Positions 13,119-23,952 of a DNA stretch of 64,000 bases are shown here, one piece after another. Numbering within the stretch: the first letter of the stretch is position 1; every line of letters begins with the position of its first letter. The stretch is from Volvox africanus. Lineage: Eukaryota > Chlorophyta > Chlorophyceae > Chlamydomonadales > Volvocaceae. A program made the translations under genes and the position numbers. Location of the stretch: positions 2,148,001 to 2,212,000 of the forward strand of contig BSDZ01000019.1 of assembly GCA_030268105.1 (NCBI GenBank), given 5' to 3'. The notes beneath the pieces were generated by a model. The model saw nothing but the letters and a program-made list of their open reading frames with translations, was not told the origin of the DNA and ran no database searches.

Positions 13119-14278
13119 TGCTTAGGTAAACAACTAATAGAAAAGGCACCCGAATATCGCAGCAGGGTATTTGTTGGTGAAGGCCTGATATAGGTGTCAC
13201 GGGAGTACAGCCCTCGAGGAAGTACGGAGATTAGATTGGCCATGTAGATTGTGGGTCCTCGAATTCATCTCTCTCGAGTTAAACATCTCCCTCTCGTCAT
13301 TGCACTTGCCATCGCCATTCCGAGGTGGCATTGCCACTCGCACCGACTGCTCTTTTACATGTCAGTGCCAGTGACAACTTCCGTGCGACGTGGGGTTCGA
13401 CAGTGAACGCAACATATGTATATTTAAGGGTATAGCATTGCAGCACAATGCATGTACAATAAGTACTCAGTAAGGAGCACCTACGAGGAAAAAATCGCTA
13501 CCAGGACAAAATCCGTCGCCTTCCAGAGAATGTAGGTATTGTTAGCCCGTTCGCTCCTGGCAAGATGAGATCCCATGGTTCCAACGACTGAGGACGCTCC
13601 CAAGCCGGGCAGTGACATTGAGCTGAACAGGGGAAGGCAGGGGAAACGGTAGTAATAGAGAAAATCTATGCCTCCTGCCTGAGCGCCCATGTCTAATGGA
13701 TGCGTGACACAGGCCCATGAATGCGCTGCACTAATCACCACTATGTATAAAATCGGCTCAACCCACTGTGCGTATTGGTATTTATATTGCCGTGCATGGA
13801 TTAGATCCGGTGCTCTCCCCATGGTTGATTTCTCGAAGGGACACGTACATCATGGCGGCAGAAGGACGCAGGCGACGTCCAAAACGGGTGGTCAAAGTTC
13901 CCTGGAACTCCGGCGATTTCAGGCGATCTAGATCCCAATTTCAACTCGGTTTGCCCCACAGGGTCCCAGCGGGTCGCATCTTTACCCCGCGCAGGAACTT
14001 CTGTTGATAGATACTCTTAAGACATGTACCAATATCAGAATAATATTCTCAATATGCTCTTCGTCGACGAAATGCCAGCGGGCACGCATGAAATCGTAAC
14101 TGTCGTAACCTCATGGAGTAGTTAGGGTTCCAGGTACAAGGAGCATCTTGGGACATTGGCTTGTCAATTCATTTGCATTAATATAGTTATACTGTTAAGT
14201 AGTTTCGAACGGTGGCCCATTTGTTATCTCCCTGTTTACATAACGGGTAAACTCTAGGCATACAAGGGCGCAGGGAAG
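13119..14278. other. Intergenic stretch between GGCT-like gene and UBC12
   Basis: About 1.16 kb with no recognisable gene or domain. Open frames on either strand are short. It should contain the GGCT 3' UTR and the UBC12 promoter. Confidence 0.5.
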
Positions 14279-15172
14279 ATGTTGAAGCTGTTCTCTGTCA
14301 AGGTTTGAATTTTACAGCAGCTATGATAAAGGTATTATGGACATGACGAGTCCTTGCTGGGGAAATTATTGCAGGACAAGCAAAAGCAGCAGCAGGAAGC
14401 GAATGCTGGAGTCGGCAAGCCAGGAAAGCTATCAGCAGGAGAACTTCGAATTCAAAAAGGTAAGTTTTGTCTTGCATGGTAAAAGCAATTGTACAGGCCG
14501 ACTGAACGTTGCTGCCCGCAGACATGGCCGAGTTGAACCTTCCCCCCAACATATCCATCAACTTTCCGGACGGGAAGGATAAGTTAATGCACTTCTTTAT
14601 CAGCATTCGTCCGGACGAAGGGATATACAGGTACCACATCATTTTCCTTGTAGATCCAGATTGGTACAGAAAATTGTTGCTGAACCTGAGCCATGCATCC
14701 CCTTTCACTTAGGGGAGGTAAATTCAACTTCGAGTTTAACATCCCGACGGGGTATCCGCACGACGCACCGAAGGTACTGTGCACGACAAAGGTAAGCGCG
14801 TTGGATCTCTGATGTATTTACTGACACACATCGAACTCGGGGGGGGTGGCATAAGAATTGTGGACGCTGTCGTCGTGGCGGGTATCTGTGCGTACGCAAC
14901 CCTTTGTGGAACGTGCTGGCTTTGATAACGCACTGCAGGTCTTCCATCCAAACATTGACTTGGAAGGCAAAATTTGCTTAAACATCCTGCGGGAAGATTG
15001 GAAGCCTGTGCTGTCGATTAGCAGCGTTATCTACGGGTTGCAGTTCCTGTTTTTGGATCCGAACCCAGATGACCCGCTTAACAAGGAGGCTGCACAGATG
15101 TTCGTCGATAACCCACGCCAGTTTGAGCAGTACGTCCAGCGAGCGATTTATCAGGGGGCTATGATCAAGTAA
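14279..15172 (+). CDS. UBC12: NEDD8-conjugating E2 enzyme UBC12
   Basis: Accepts NEDD8/RUB from the APP-BP1/UBA3 E1 and, with RBX1 and DCN1, attaches it to cullins, activating cullin-RING ubiquitin ligases in nucleus and cytosol. Exons 14279-14302, 14375-14459, 14522-14630, 14713-14791 and 14939-15172 join in phase to 176 residues, close to human UBE2M (183). It begins MLKLFSVK, the short N-terminal tail typical of UBC12 that docks on the E1 and DCN1. That is followed by a Lys/Gln-rich linker, the E2 core, HPN at 102-104, the catalytic Cys at about 112 in [12 protein letters not shown], and the C-terminal helix ending 'QGAMIK'. The text matches the UBC12 subclass ([10 protein letters not shown]) rather than ubiquitin E2s. 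A green-algal TGTAA signal lies 80 bases after the stop. Confidence 0.97.
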
Positions 15173-17835
15173 GGTCGGGTTGGCGGCTGGCTGTGTTGGG
15201 AGAGGTTGGGGTGGGTACCTTACACAAGGCCGGTTTCATAATCGCCAACCATGTAAAATTTTTGTTTGGCATTCACAATCCGCTTGCCACACTCATGATG
15301 CTGTGTTCACCCTTAGCCGCGGAGTTGTAGGGCCTAACTATCTTTTGAGTCTTCGTGATTGGCGCAAGTTGTCGATATCGACATGCCATCCAGCAAACCG
15401 TTTCCACTGTGGTGATGTGGATGCCAAGCTCTTTTGGTGTGCCAAGAAACCTGCCAACTTGACGGTTGCACGACTGTCATTGCATGTGTGTCAGGTCGTA
15501 GTTCACATTCCAGGTGCCGCACGAGTTGGTTGGAAGGCAGGCATTGTATCCTGACTTGTTTGGCAGCCCAACCTCGGGTATATTGTTTGGCGTCACGCGG
15601 CATCGGGATTTCATGGCGTGGCTGAGTAGCTTCGGTTATTCCATGGGTCACTGCGTGCGTGATAAGACCTGTCCTCCTCCGTCCCTATCACATTAGGTGC
15701 TGTTCGTTTCGTTTCCATCCCGCAGCGGTGTGCACTTCCCAGCTTGCACAATATAGCACAGGAGCTTGAGGCAAGCCGGCGCGGCCTGCTGTATCAGCAG
15801 AGGTAATACAGCACGAACGGAGGAACCAGCGGGTGGCCAAATGGGCGATTGTGGAGGGCTCTCGCTCGCAGCTACCTGCGAACTGCCGAAAGTTACCGCC
15901 AGGTCAGGCGCAGGACGTAGCCGATGTGGTTGGGACTGGTCAGTGAATGTCAGTTGGGAGGCGGGCGCTAGCCGGGGTCGCAACAAATGCTGTAGGGACA
16001 TCGATGGTGGTGAGGTTCATGGGCAGCCCACCATGGACGGCACGCATACAGATACAGGCAGCGATTGTATGCGGATATATTGCTTCCAGGATGCCGGAAT
16101 CTGCAATTTCCCGAGGACCTGGATGAATGCCGCGCGCTGAACAGCCTCTGGTGCTGATGTGTGCGTCCTGGCCCGGTGCATGCGGTCATGGCGTGTAGGC
16201 GCAGACTCTTGACGGTAACTGCTGCCAGGGTATCCGATGGAGGCGGTTATGGTAGGGATCAGGTAGGCACGCATGCAGGATGTCTCGCCGTGGCTGGATC
16301 CGCAGGATGCGCCAAGCCGTAGATATGCTGTGTCGTTGGCAGTCATCAGGCGCCCTTTGAGCAACTTAGGGATCATATTGGCTGAACTCCTATTTGTGGC
16401 CAGGGCGGTTTGCATGTGCTGCTTGCCCAAGGTCGTCTGACCATCTTCCCTGCACGGCACGTGGTCCTTTGCTGCCCATGCCAGTAGACAAACGCTTCAG
16501 AGCGCCGTCTTTAAATGCAGCTTTTGAGCTGTCCGGGGCTTACGACCGGCGTTGCGCAACGTAAGACGTGCAGCCAGCTGCATGCACCCCCACGGCAACC
16601 GGCATGGTCATGATAATCTTGCGGCCACGTGTATGTCGCTATTTCCTCTCCTGCGTCGCTGGCAAGGGCCCTGTCCGGGATTAGCACGAAGCCAGCTGGA
16701 GCTGTCCCTGTAAGCGGGGCAATGTACTTATCGGTGCGCATTTGAGGACCTACACTCCTTGGTAATGCAGCCGCTAGTAACCATGGCTGACGCTGCATCG
16801 CCCACGAGTATGTGTAAACCGGCTAAATGAGGGAAGTCAGCTACAAGGACTAAGCAGTAGGTTAGGCGCAGAGAATAGGCAGCAGCCGCATATACCAGTG
16901 CCAGTTCTTTATGTTGACGGAGCGTAATGTTGGCGCCAATGCTGTCCAACATTAAACGTTCCGGAGGCCCTGCCATGGGTGCATATGAGCACACCCGAAT
17001 GCGAGTTGTGCTTATGAAGGCACTCTTCAATCGGTTTGCTTGTAGGGCTCCTGCAGGTTGAGACAGCGTTCACGCAGAATGTCGCTCGCGGCATCTGCAC
17101 CTCTTCCTGCGACCGCGTTGCTGGCCTCCCCCCGGCTCAGATGCGGGAAAGGTGGGCTCAGAAAGCAACCGGTAAGCCACCGGGGGCAGCTGACGATGAG
17201 GTTGCCCAAGCATCTTGCTAGTGCCAAATGGAGTTGGTGCGCAGCGCAGCTCCAGAAAAGGAGCGAGAGTGGGTTGCATTTTGATCGATCTGTTTTGAAA
17301 ACCGATAGAACGTATTGGAACCACGGCACCGAGATGCCACCATGCAATGGTCCATAACGACTTCATATGCATGCAACACTATGAAGGGCGGCTACTCATT
17401 TTATCGTTAATTGAAGTCCAACAGCGGCACCTCTCTCCTAGGTAACCAACTCCCGGTGAAACTGAGAGCTATCAACATCCTGCCGCCTCGCATAACATAT
17501 TTGCTGCGAACACATCTCCTCAAAACGGTCGGTTCGCAATACACGCCCGCCAACCACGCAGATCCGCCGAGTCAAAGGAGGAGGGGCTACCCTGTCAACC
17601 AATTTCCCCTACATGTAAGCCTGCAATATGAAACTCTGCGCGTGGCAAGCCATCCTCGTATAGGCAACCCACTCGCCAAACGGCGGTCAGCCGAAAACGG
17701 TCGACAGAAACGGTGCATATAATGGACGTAATTAAGCCCCAAACTTGCACAAATGCACAAGCCCAATCAAGATTCCTGGTTCCATGGCCTGATGCTACTC
17801 TTGGCCTCAACCTGCCGACGTCGCAATGCCTAACC
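15173..17835. other. Gene-poor interval, 2.7 kb
   Basis: Holds the UBC12 3' UTR and the region downstream of the RMC1 homologue, whose last exon is on the opposite strand. There are several 90-150-codon open frames on both strands (for example 15766-16140 plus, 16017-16460 minus). None shows a family motif, and compositions look like random frames of moderately GC-rich DNA. It could be a decayed element; I see nothing that proves it. Confidence 0.4.
15252..15256 (+). terminator. Putative polyadenylation signal TGTAA of UBC12
   Basis: TGTAA replaces AATAAA as the main poly(A) signal in volvocine green algae. This copy lies 80 bases beyond the UBC12 stop codon, which is a plausible distance. 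A pentamer is common by chance, so support is modest. Confidence 0.4.
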
Positions 17836-20800
17836 TCATGCCGCGGGTACTGCCGTCGCTGTGGTTGCCCCCACAAGTAGCTTCCGGACCACCAGGTCGT
17901 ACTTCGGGTAGCTAGCCAGCAGCTCCTCCTGTTCAGTGGGGGATTGTAATATTGGGGATAACTAAAAATTTACCCTCAGCCCCACATAAGAGTGGAGGGA
18001 AAAGCAGCGGCGGAGAGAGATATAAAATTGTGAACTTAGGCCAGGCCGCTATACCTCATCCTAATAGGAATCTCATCGCCTGAATGTAGCAGAGAATGGC
18101 TTGGAAAATGCTGCAGCATGCACAGCGCGCCATGGCAACCGTCAGCCGTCCTTCCCAGCATTGCGCTGTTATGCCTTTGCATAAATACATTCCACTGCAA
18201 GGCGGGATGTAATGCGCTCACAACAGCCCCAACTTGAACGCCGCACAAGCCTCAACTATGAATACAGCCAATGGGCCAGTAGGCTGTGGCAACCAACCGC
18301 CTTTCGTTGTCATACAGGTTCCCAACCAACCCAACGCCGACCCTCAGAAACACGCGACAGGCACCCACCCCACCTGGAACGTCCGATAGACTGCCGCCAG
18401 TGCCACCTCGTCGCCCGTTGCCCCAACGGCTGCAATGAACTCTTTCACATTGGGCCGGGACACCCGGTACCGCCGCATGACCCGAGCGGCCCGCAATACG
18501 TCTCCAGCTGCCAGCAGCGCCTCAACATATGCGCCCGCGTCGCCATTGCCGGGTCCACGTACTCCACCGCTGGACACCGCTGTTGAAGCAGCACCGCCGC
18601 TCGGCATCGCAACGGGCTCGTACCTAGCCGCCATCGCTGCCCGCGACAGGGCATCTAACGCCAATGAGGGTCCCCGCCAGAGTGGGCCTGCGGGCTGAGA
18701 GGCCCTGACGGCCCCCTCCGCATGCGTTTCCCTCGAGGCAACGGCGCTGCCGGCGGAGCTACTGGGCCCTGCCGCCCCGGCTTCATGCCGCCGCGACGGC
18801 GCATTTGGTGCAGCCAGCAGCCTTTCCACCACCACAGGTGCCACGTAGTCGGCCTGGCTGTACAGCAGCTGTAGCACCTGGCCTTCCTGAGATTGCTGCC
18901 GCAGAATCTCCACAGACAACTCCTGGAACGGATACAAGAAGAAGCAAGGGTAACTGTACATGTGCCAACATGCCTCGGCCCGGGGCACCCGGTGCACTTT
19001 TATTAGGAAGTGGAGAGGTTAAGTGACACGACATCACTCGGGTTGGTGGGTCACCAGATGGAAGAACGACAAGGTGATGTGTTTTCTCCGTTTTCTGATG
19101 CACCAACTCCAGCTCTCAAGCACGACATGGCGCTCTGGTTCTTCGCACTGGAAAACATGACCAGTGTGTCTTCAATCTTCTTCTGGGGTGCCGCACTCCG
19201 CTGTGAAGATGTGGAATTCACTTTACTTGACAGTCTCTCTCAATCAACTTCGGCGTATGCCATTAACGCACGACCTTGCCAGGAAGTCCGAACCTGGATG
19301 GCACTTGCAAGAGCTAACCAAAATGTCTCCGCGTTATTCGTCCATTCCTCGAGCGTCATCCCGAACCCAGGGCCCCTCGTTAACCTCACACCCACCTGTA
19401 GGTACTGCGGCAACGGGATCCCCACTGCAAACGCCGCACTCATGTACTCCCACAACGCCGCCTGCAGATAGGGCGCATCAACCACCTCCTCATCATGAAG
19501 CCAACGAAACAGCTCCTGCGCCAGCTCGTCGGCAGTGACGTACTGCGGCATGGGAACCGCCGTCGGCGGCAACGGTGGAGGAGCCGGCGAGGCTCCTGAT
19601 GGCCCACCAGCGGCTCCAGACGCTACCGCCGCCTGGGAACCCATACCTGCCGGCGGTAGTGGCGCCGCCGCTGCAAGCATGGCTAGCTCCCTGTCAAGCG
19701 CCGCCGCGTACCCAGCGCACAGGTCCTCGAAGATGGCCCGCACGGTGGGCATGGGCATTCGCTCCTGTAGCGCGTTGCGGACTACCGCCATGAGCAGCGC
19801 CTTGGGCTGCTGCTGTTCATGTGGCGGCTGAGGTGGTGCACCCGGCCAGCCCAGCGGAGACGGCAGCGGCATAATGGGACCGCGGCGGCGCTGGAGGAAC
19901 CCCACCAGCACTGCGGGGTCGGAGCACGACTCCGCAACTGCCGGCAGGTTGAGTGCAAGCCGGTAAGCGATTTGCGTGCCGCGATCCAGCACCACATTCG
20001 GCGCCAGGTACTCCAACCGCCGCTTCAGACCCCCCCCGGCGCCATTGCGTTCTGGACCGTCTGTCCCACCAGCAGAGATGGCGGCTTCCATCGCCCCCAC
20101 CTCTGGGGGCAACCCGTGGCGCAAGGGCCGTAGCGGCAGCGGGTTGGCAATCGGTTGCAGCGTTGGCGCCACCACGTCAAACAGCATGGCCACACCCGAG
20201 AGGGGCGCTGCCGCAATGGCGTCCGTGCAGTGCACCACGATGACGGAATCTATTACCGCCAGGTCTACGTGTGGCGAGAAAAGCTCGTACGTGTGTTGAA
20301 GCACAACGGTATCCGTATAAAAGCGGTACAACTCAAGCTTGAGAGAGCGGCGGTTGATATGGGCGCAGTAGACCCTGACAGGGGAAGAAGAATCCATGTG
20401 TTAGGACTTGCAAGGGCCTCAACAAACAGCACAGGGTCCAAATCGTATCGGCTTAAGCCGCTCCACCAACCCAGCAGGAATGGCCGTGCAAGCCCCGAAA
20501 CGCACTGTTGCAACCTGGACTCGTACCTGCCATACACTTTCAAGAGGCGCAGACTGTCCGCTGCAACGCACGCAGGCGGCGTCGCCACTGCCGCTGCCGC
20601 CGCAGGGCTGCCGGCTACTAAAGCCGCCGCGCCCGCTGCTGCCGGCCCCATCAGGGCCAGTGCAGATGCGGCTGCGCCCGCAGTGAATGGCGGCAGCGCT
20701 ACCAAGCCCGACGAAACGAACTGAAAGGCTTTAATGTACGGTGAACCACCGGCTACCGTACCAAGCAGCACCATGCGCGTCTCGTGTGTATAAAGCGCCC

Positions 20801-22316
20801 ATTCCACGGGCATTCGTAACTGTTTCCGGGGAAGGGTGGCGAAGTTCTTAGTTTAAACAAGCCCGGTCGATAATGGCATCGGATAAGGAGGCGGATTGGG
20901 GTGCGGGCGTGCTGACGTGCTGCCGGAGCCCCATACGCCCGATGCTTTCTGCCTCCCCCCCGTGTTTCTCACCCGCTCCCTCAGCCTCAACCCCTGGCGC
21001 CTGGGTACGAACTCCAGCAGTTCCAGTCCGGTGGGAGTCACCAGCACCACATCGGCCCCATCGAGTTCGGTGAAGAAGAAGCAAAGCACCTCGCTGCGGC
21101 CCCTGTCTGTGCCCTGCTCGGTCGGGAAGGGGACGGCGGGTGGCGGAATAAGATGCGTCAGCGACAGGAGGGGATGCACTGGTAAGGAGGCGGGGAGCGG
21201 GAAGACGCTCAATTGCGTGCGGTTGACCCAGGGACCTCGTGTAGGTAGACATCCTTGTGTTTGCGAACAGGACAAGAAAGGAGGTGGGCCGGGGGATCGG
21301 TGGAAGGGAGAATTAGGTTCGGAGGAGCCAGGGTTTGTCCGGGTAGATAAGAGCACGTCAGCCACCACATAGAGTCGCCCCCCTCTCCCCTCTCCCCCCG
21401 ATCCAAGATAAACAAAACCTGCATGAGGAGCACTTTCGCGCAACCAACCGATATCGGCCACGATATCCACACAGCAAATCCTGCCCACCGTGACCTGCGC
21501 ACGCGTGCTGTGCTCCCCGACTCTGATCTTTCTGATCAGGATTGCTGTGCAAACCCCTGCCACTTGGAAAAAGCAGCCCTACCGCCCACCTAAGCAGCGC
21601 TCATTACCCAATAGCCCTTCCTATCCGCTACCTCCCATCCACTGCTTGTGTAATGTTTGCACGGAAACTCAAGAAGCATCAGCGCATCATCTCACATCAG
21701 CGCTGCTGATCTTCAGCCTCGGTGCTTCCTCCCGTGCTCTGGCTTTCTCCAGGCTGGGGATGGTCCTGTACGATAGCCACACGCGCACCCTCACACCCCC
21801 AGCCTCCCCTGTATTGCCCTCCCCGTACATGAAAACACTAACTCGGTAAACAACCCCACTTCACCCCTCAGTCCGCACCTGCACGAACACGTTCCCCGTG
21901 GTAAGCTCCACAAATTCCAGCATCACGGGAGAGCGCTGAATCGCCAGCAGTCCCCCGTCTAGGGACAGCCGCAGGGCCCGAACCCGAGGGCCATCCGCCA
22001 GAGGAAACGTCCATCGCAGCTGCTCGGGGCTTCCGGGAACCACTCCCGGAGAGAGATCGTAGGCGAACACCAGGCCGCCCTTGGCTACCAACAACGTGTT
22101 CGTTCCGTCATCGTACCCCCAATACGACAATGTTTCGGGCTCCAAATGCAAACCCTGATCTAACGCGGCTACATGATACAGCGCACCGTCACCGTTAGCG
22201 CCATTACCATTAAGCCCGCTGTGCTCCTCCCCGAGACGACCGTCAACGGATGGAGGAAGCAGAGCATCTGCGGCTGCGGGCCGGGCAGCGGAACCCGGGT
22301 AGGAGAACGATGCCAT
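17836..22316 (-). CDS. RMC1: RMC1/Mic1-domain protein (regulator of MON1-CCZ1), C18orf8 homologue
   Basis: RMC1 binds MON1-CCZ1, the Rab7 guanine-exchange factor, on late endosomes and lysosome/vacuole. Exons (descending) 22316-21879, 21113-20973, 20819-20527, 20374-19396, 18922-18374 and 17961-17836 join in phase to about 841 residues. The N-terminal half is beta-propeller-like: 'ETLSYWGYDDGTNTLLVAKGG', 'RALRLSLDGGLLAIQRSP', 'VLCFFFTELDGADVVLVTPTG', 'PVEWALYTHETRMVLLGT' and 'DLAVIDSVIVVHCTD', the order seen in C18orf8 proteins. The C-terminal half is helical (Mic1 domain) with 'EILRQQSQEGQVLQLLYSQ' and 'EQEELLASYPKYDLVVRKLL'. Long Ala/Gly/Pro-rich insertions in exons 3-5 explain the greater length than the human protein (about 657). 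One or two small exons may be missing in the 19395-18923 and 18373-17962 introns, where family-conserved text is absent. Confidence 0.82.
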
Positions 22317-22592
22317 GCACACCCTTTCCGTGTCTTCCACTTCCTTATATAAGTATAAGGCTGATGAACCACCCTGCTGGTTAAAAGGACCCAACAGTGC
22401 CGATCGCTTGTCCTGGAAAACGATATAAGGACCCCCTGGTCTCGGCGAGGACTGTTTCGGTGCTGCCCCAGGCAGTGCTCTCCCCGTGCACAGTACGACC
22501 CGTCACTAAGCAATCAAAATACAAGGGCCGACTAGCAGACGTATGTGCAATGCTCCGGGACCAGATGGCTGCCGGGGAGTGCTTTTGCCTGA

Positions 22593-23560
22593 TCAGATGC
22601 TGAGGATGAATTTTTTGATTTCCGCCAGAAGTTCGGCTTTGACACTGTCCGGTACAGTGGCCCGACCCTCGGGACGCACAGCACGCACGATATCGTCGGT
22701 AGTAACTGTCTCGCGTCCTTTCTTCGCCACGTACTCTGGTCATCGTGAAAGAGGGCAGAGGGAAGAAGCCGGAATGATGTGGGTTCTGTGCATTGCGCGC
22801 AGGTTGAGGCAGGAGGGTAATAAGACCGGAAAGGGGGAAGAGTGATCGGCCGCTGAACCCAGGTGGCGCCAGCGGCTGGCCAGCGTCAGCGCCCCGTACT
22901 GAATCCCGTCGTGTGGCCATAGAGTCACGCACGCGTGGGAAACGGTGTGTGGTTATTTAGCGCTGCCGTGTTCATATCGGAGGAATGCCCAGGGAATGCC
23001 CTGAGACGCTTGCGCTGTAATTCGCACAACTAGTGCGTTCACAGGAACGGACGCGTCTTGCAGATGCACAGAGAATTTACGGCTGTAATTGTTCGACTTC
23101 TAGGCTTTTGTTCAGATACTAACATGAGCGTTCTAGACGCACCCCTGCTGCGCTGCTTTACGTCGTCGCGCTGTAATTCGCACTAGTGCGTTCACAGGAA
23201 CCGACGCGTCTTGCAGATGCACAGAGAATTTACGGCTGTAATTGTTCGGCTTCTAGGCTTTTGTTCAGATACCAACAAGAGCGTTCTAGACGCACCCCTG
23301 CAGCGCTGCTTTACGTCGTCGCGCCAGCCACAGGAGGCAAGACGGGATGCCAATAGTTCCTTAAGAGCCTCACGTTTCCCAGAGCTCGCCAACTGCGCAG
23401 AGTCACGCAAGCGATTTAAGTCTCTCGACGTCAACACGAAATCTTTGCACATCACACGTACATGATGGAGTATCTTATCCTCTAACCGCAACTCGTCAAC
23501 GGATTCGGCTGTTGAAGGGGCTGCACGCTTGAGAACGGCCCGTTCCTGGCCCTGGGACAT
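22593..23560 (-). CDS. ENY2: ENY2/Sus1 transcription and mRNA-export factor
   Basis: Small helical protein shared by the SAGA histone H2B deubiquitinase module and the TREX-2 mRNA-export complex at the nuclear pore. Two exons, 23560-23296 and 22735-22593, join in phase 1 to 135 residues. The core matches ENY2: 'KREALKELLASRLASCGWRDD' (residues about 60-80, written here in part), then 'YVAKKGRETVTTDDIV', 'PEGRATVPDSVKAELL' and 'IKKFILSI'. Human ENY2 is 101 residues; the extra length is an N-terminal extension of about 45 residues before the conserved helix. The real start may be an internal Met (for example the one preceding 'CKDFVLTSRD'). The gene is followed 277 bases later by the same-strand RMC1 start and is divergent from the gene at 23953. 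A 156-bp tandem duplication covers its donor site. Confidence 0.88.
23012..23323. repeat. 156-bp tandem duplication spanning the ENY2 5' splice site
   Basis: Copy A (23012-23167) and copy B (23168-23323) are nearly identical, differing by a three-base indel and a few substitutions. Copy B contains the last about 28 bases of ENY2 exon 1 and the true donor (exon end 23296). Copy A, now inside the intron, carries the same exon fragment and donor with one changed base in the Cys codon. The unit therefore duplicated an exon-intron junction. Confidence 0.95.
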
Positions 23561-23952
23561 TCCCGAAATATCCCCAGAAGGGAAAGACTTCGAAGGGGGA
23601 TACTCTAACTAGGATAACTTTCAAAATGTGTCGAAAATGACCTGAAGGCAATTTTTGTGGTCAGAGATGATACAGACGAAGAACGGCCATTGTGTTGCCA
23701 CACAATGGCATCACAGAACTTTTTTGTGCAAGTACCATACTATAGAACTCGGCGTACACAACCGTTTCCCCTAACAAGTAGATGACATTTTTGCAAGCCA
23801 CAGTTCAGGTTACGGATGCAACGGCGGTCTGGTTAGGAACGGGAACCAACGACGGCGAACGACGGGCACTTTTATATGCGTTATGCTCCATATGTAATTT
23901 GATCAGATTTCATCCTATTCCACTAGAGAACCCGTTGGGAAAACCAAGCACT
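23561..23952. promoter_or_regulatory. Divergent promoter interval, ENY2 / PUB-ZZ gene
   Basis: A 392-base gap between two start codons facing outwards. It must carry both promoters and 5' UTRs. No canonical TATA or initiator could be picked out reliably. Confidence 0.4.

Noticed and set aside
20853..21563. 236-codon minus-strand frame in the RMC1 region taken as one exon
   Set aside because: Only 21113-20973 matches RMC1 text; the rest is intron with branch-like and polypyrimidine sequence.
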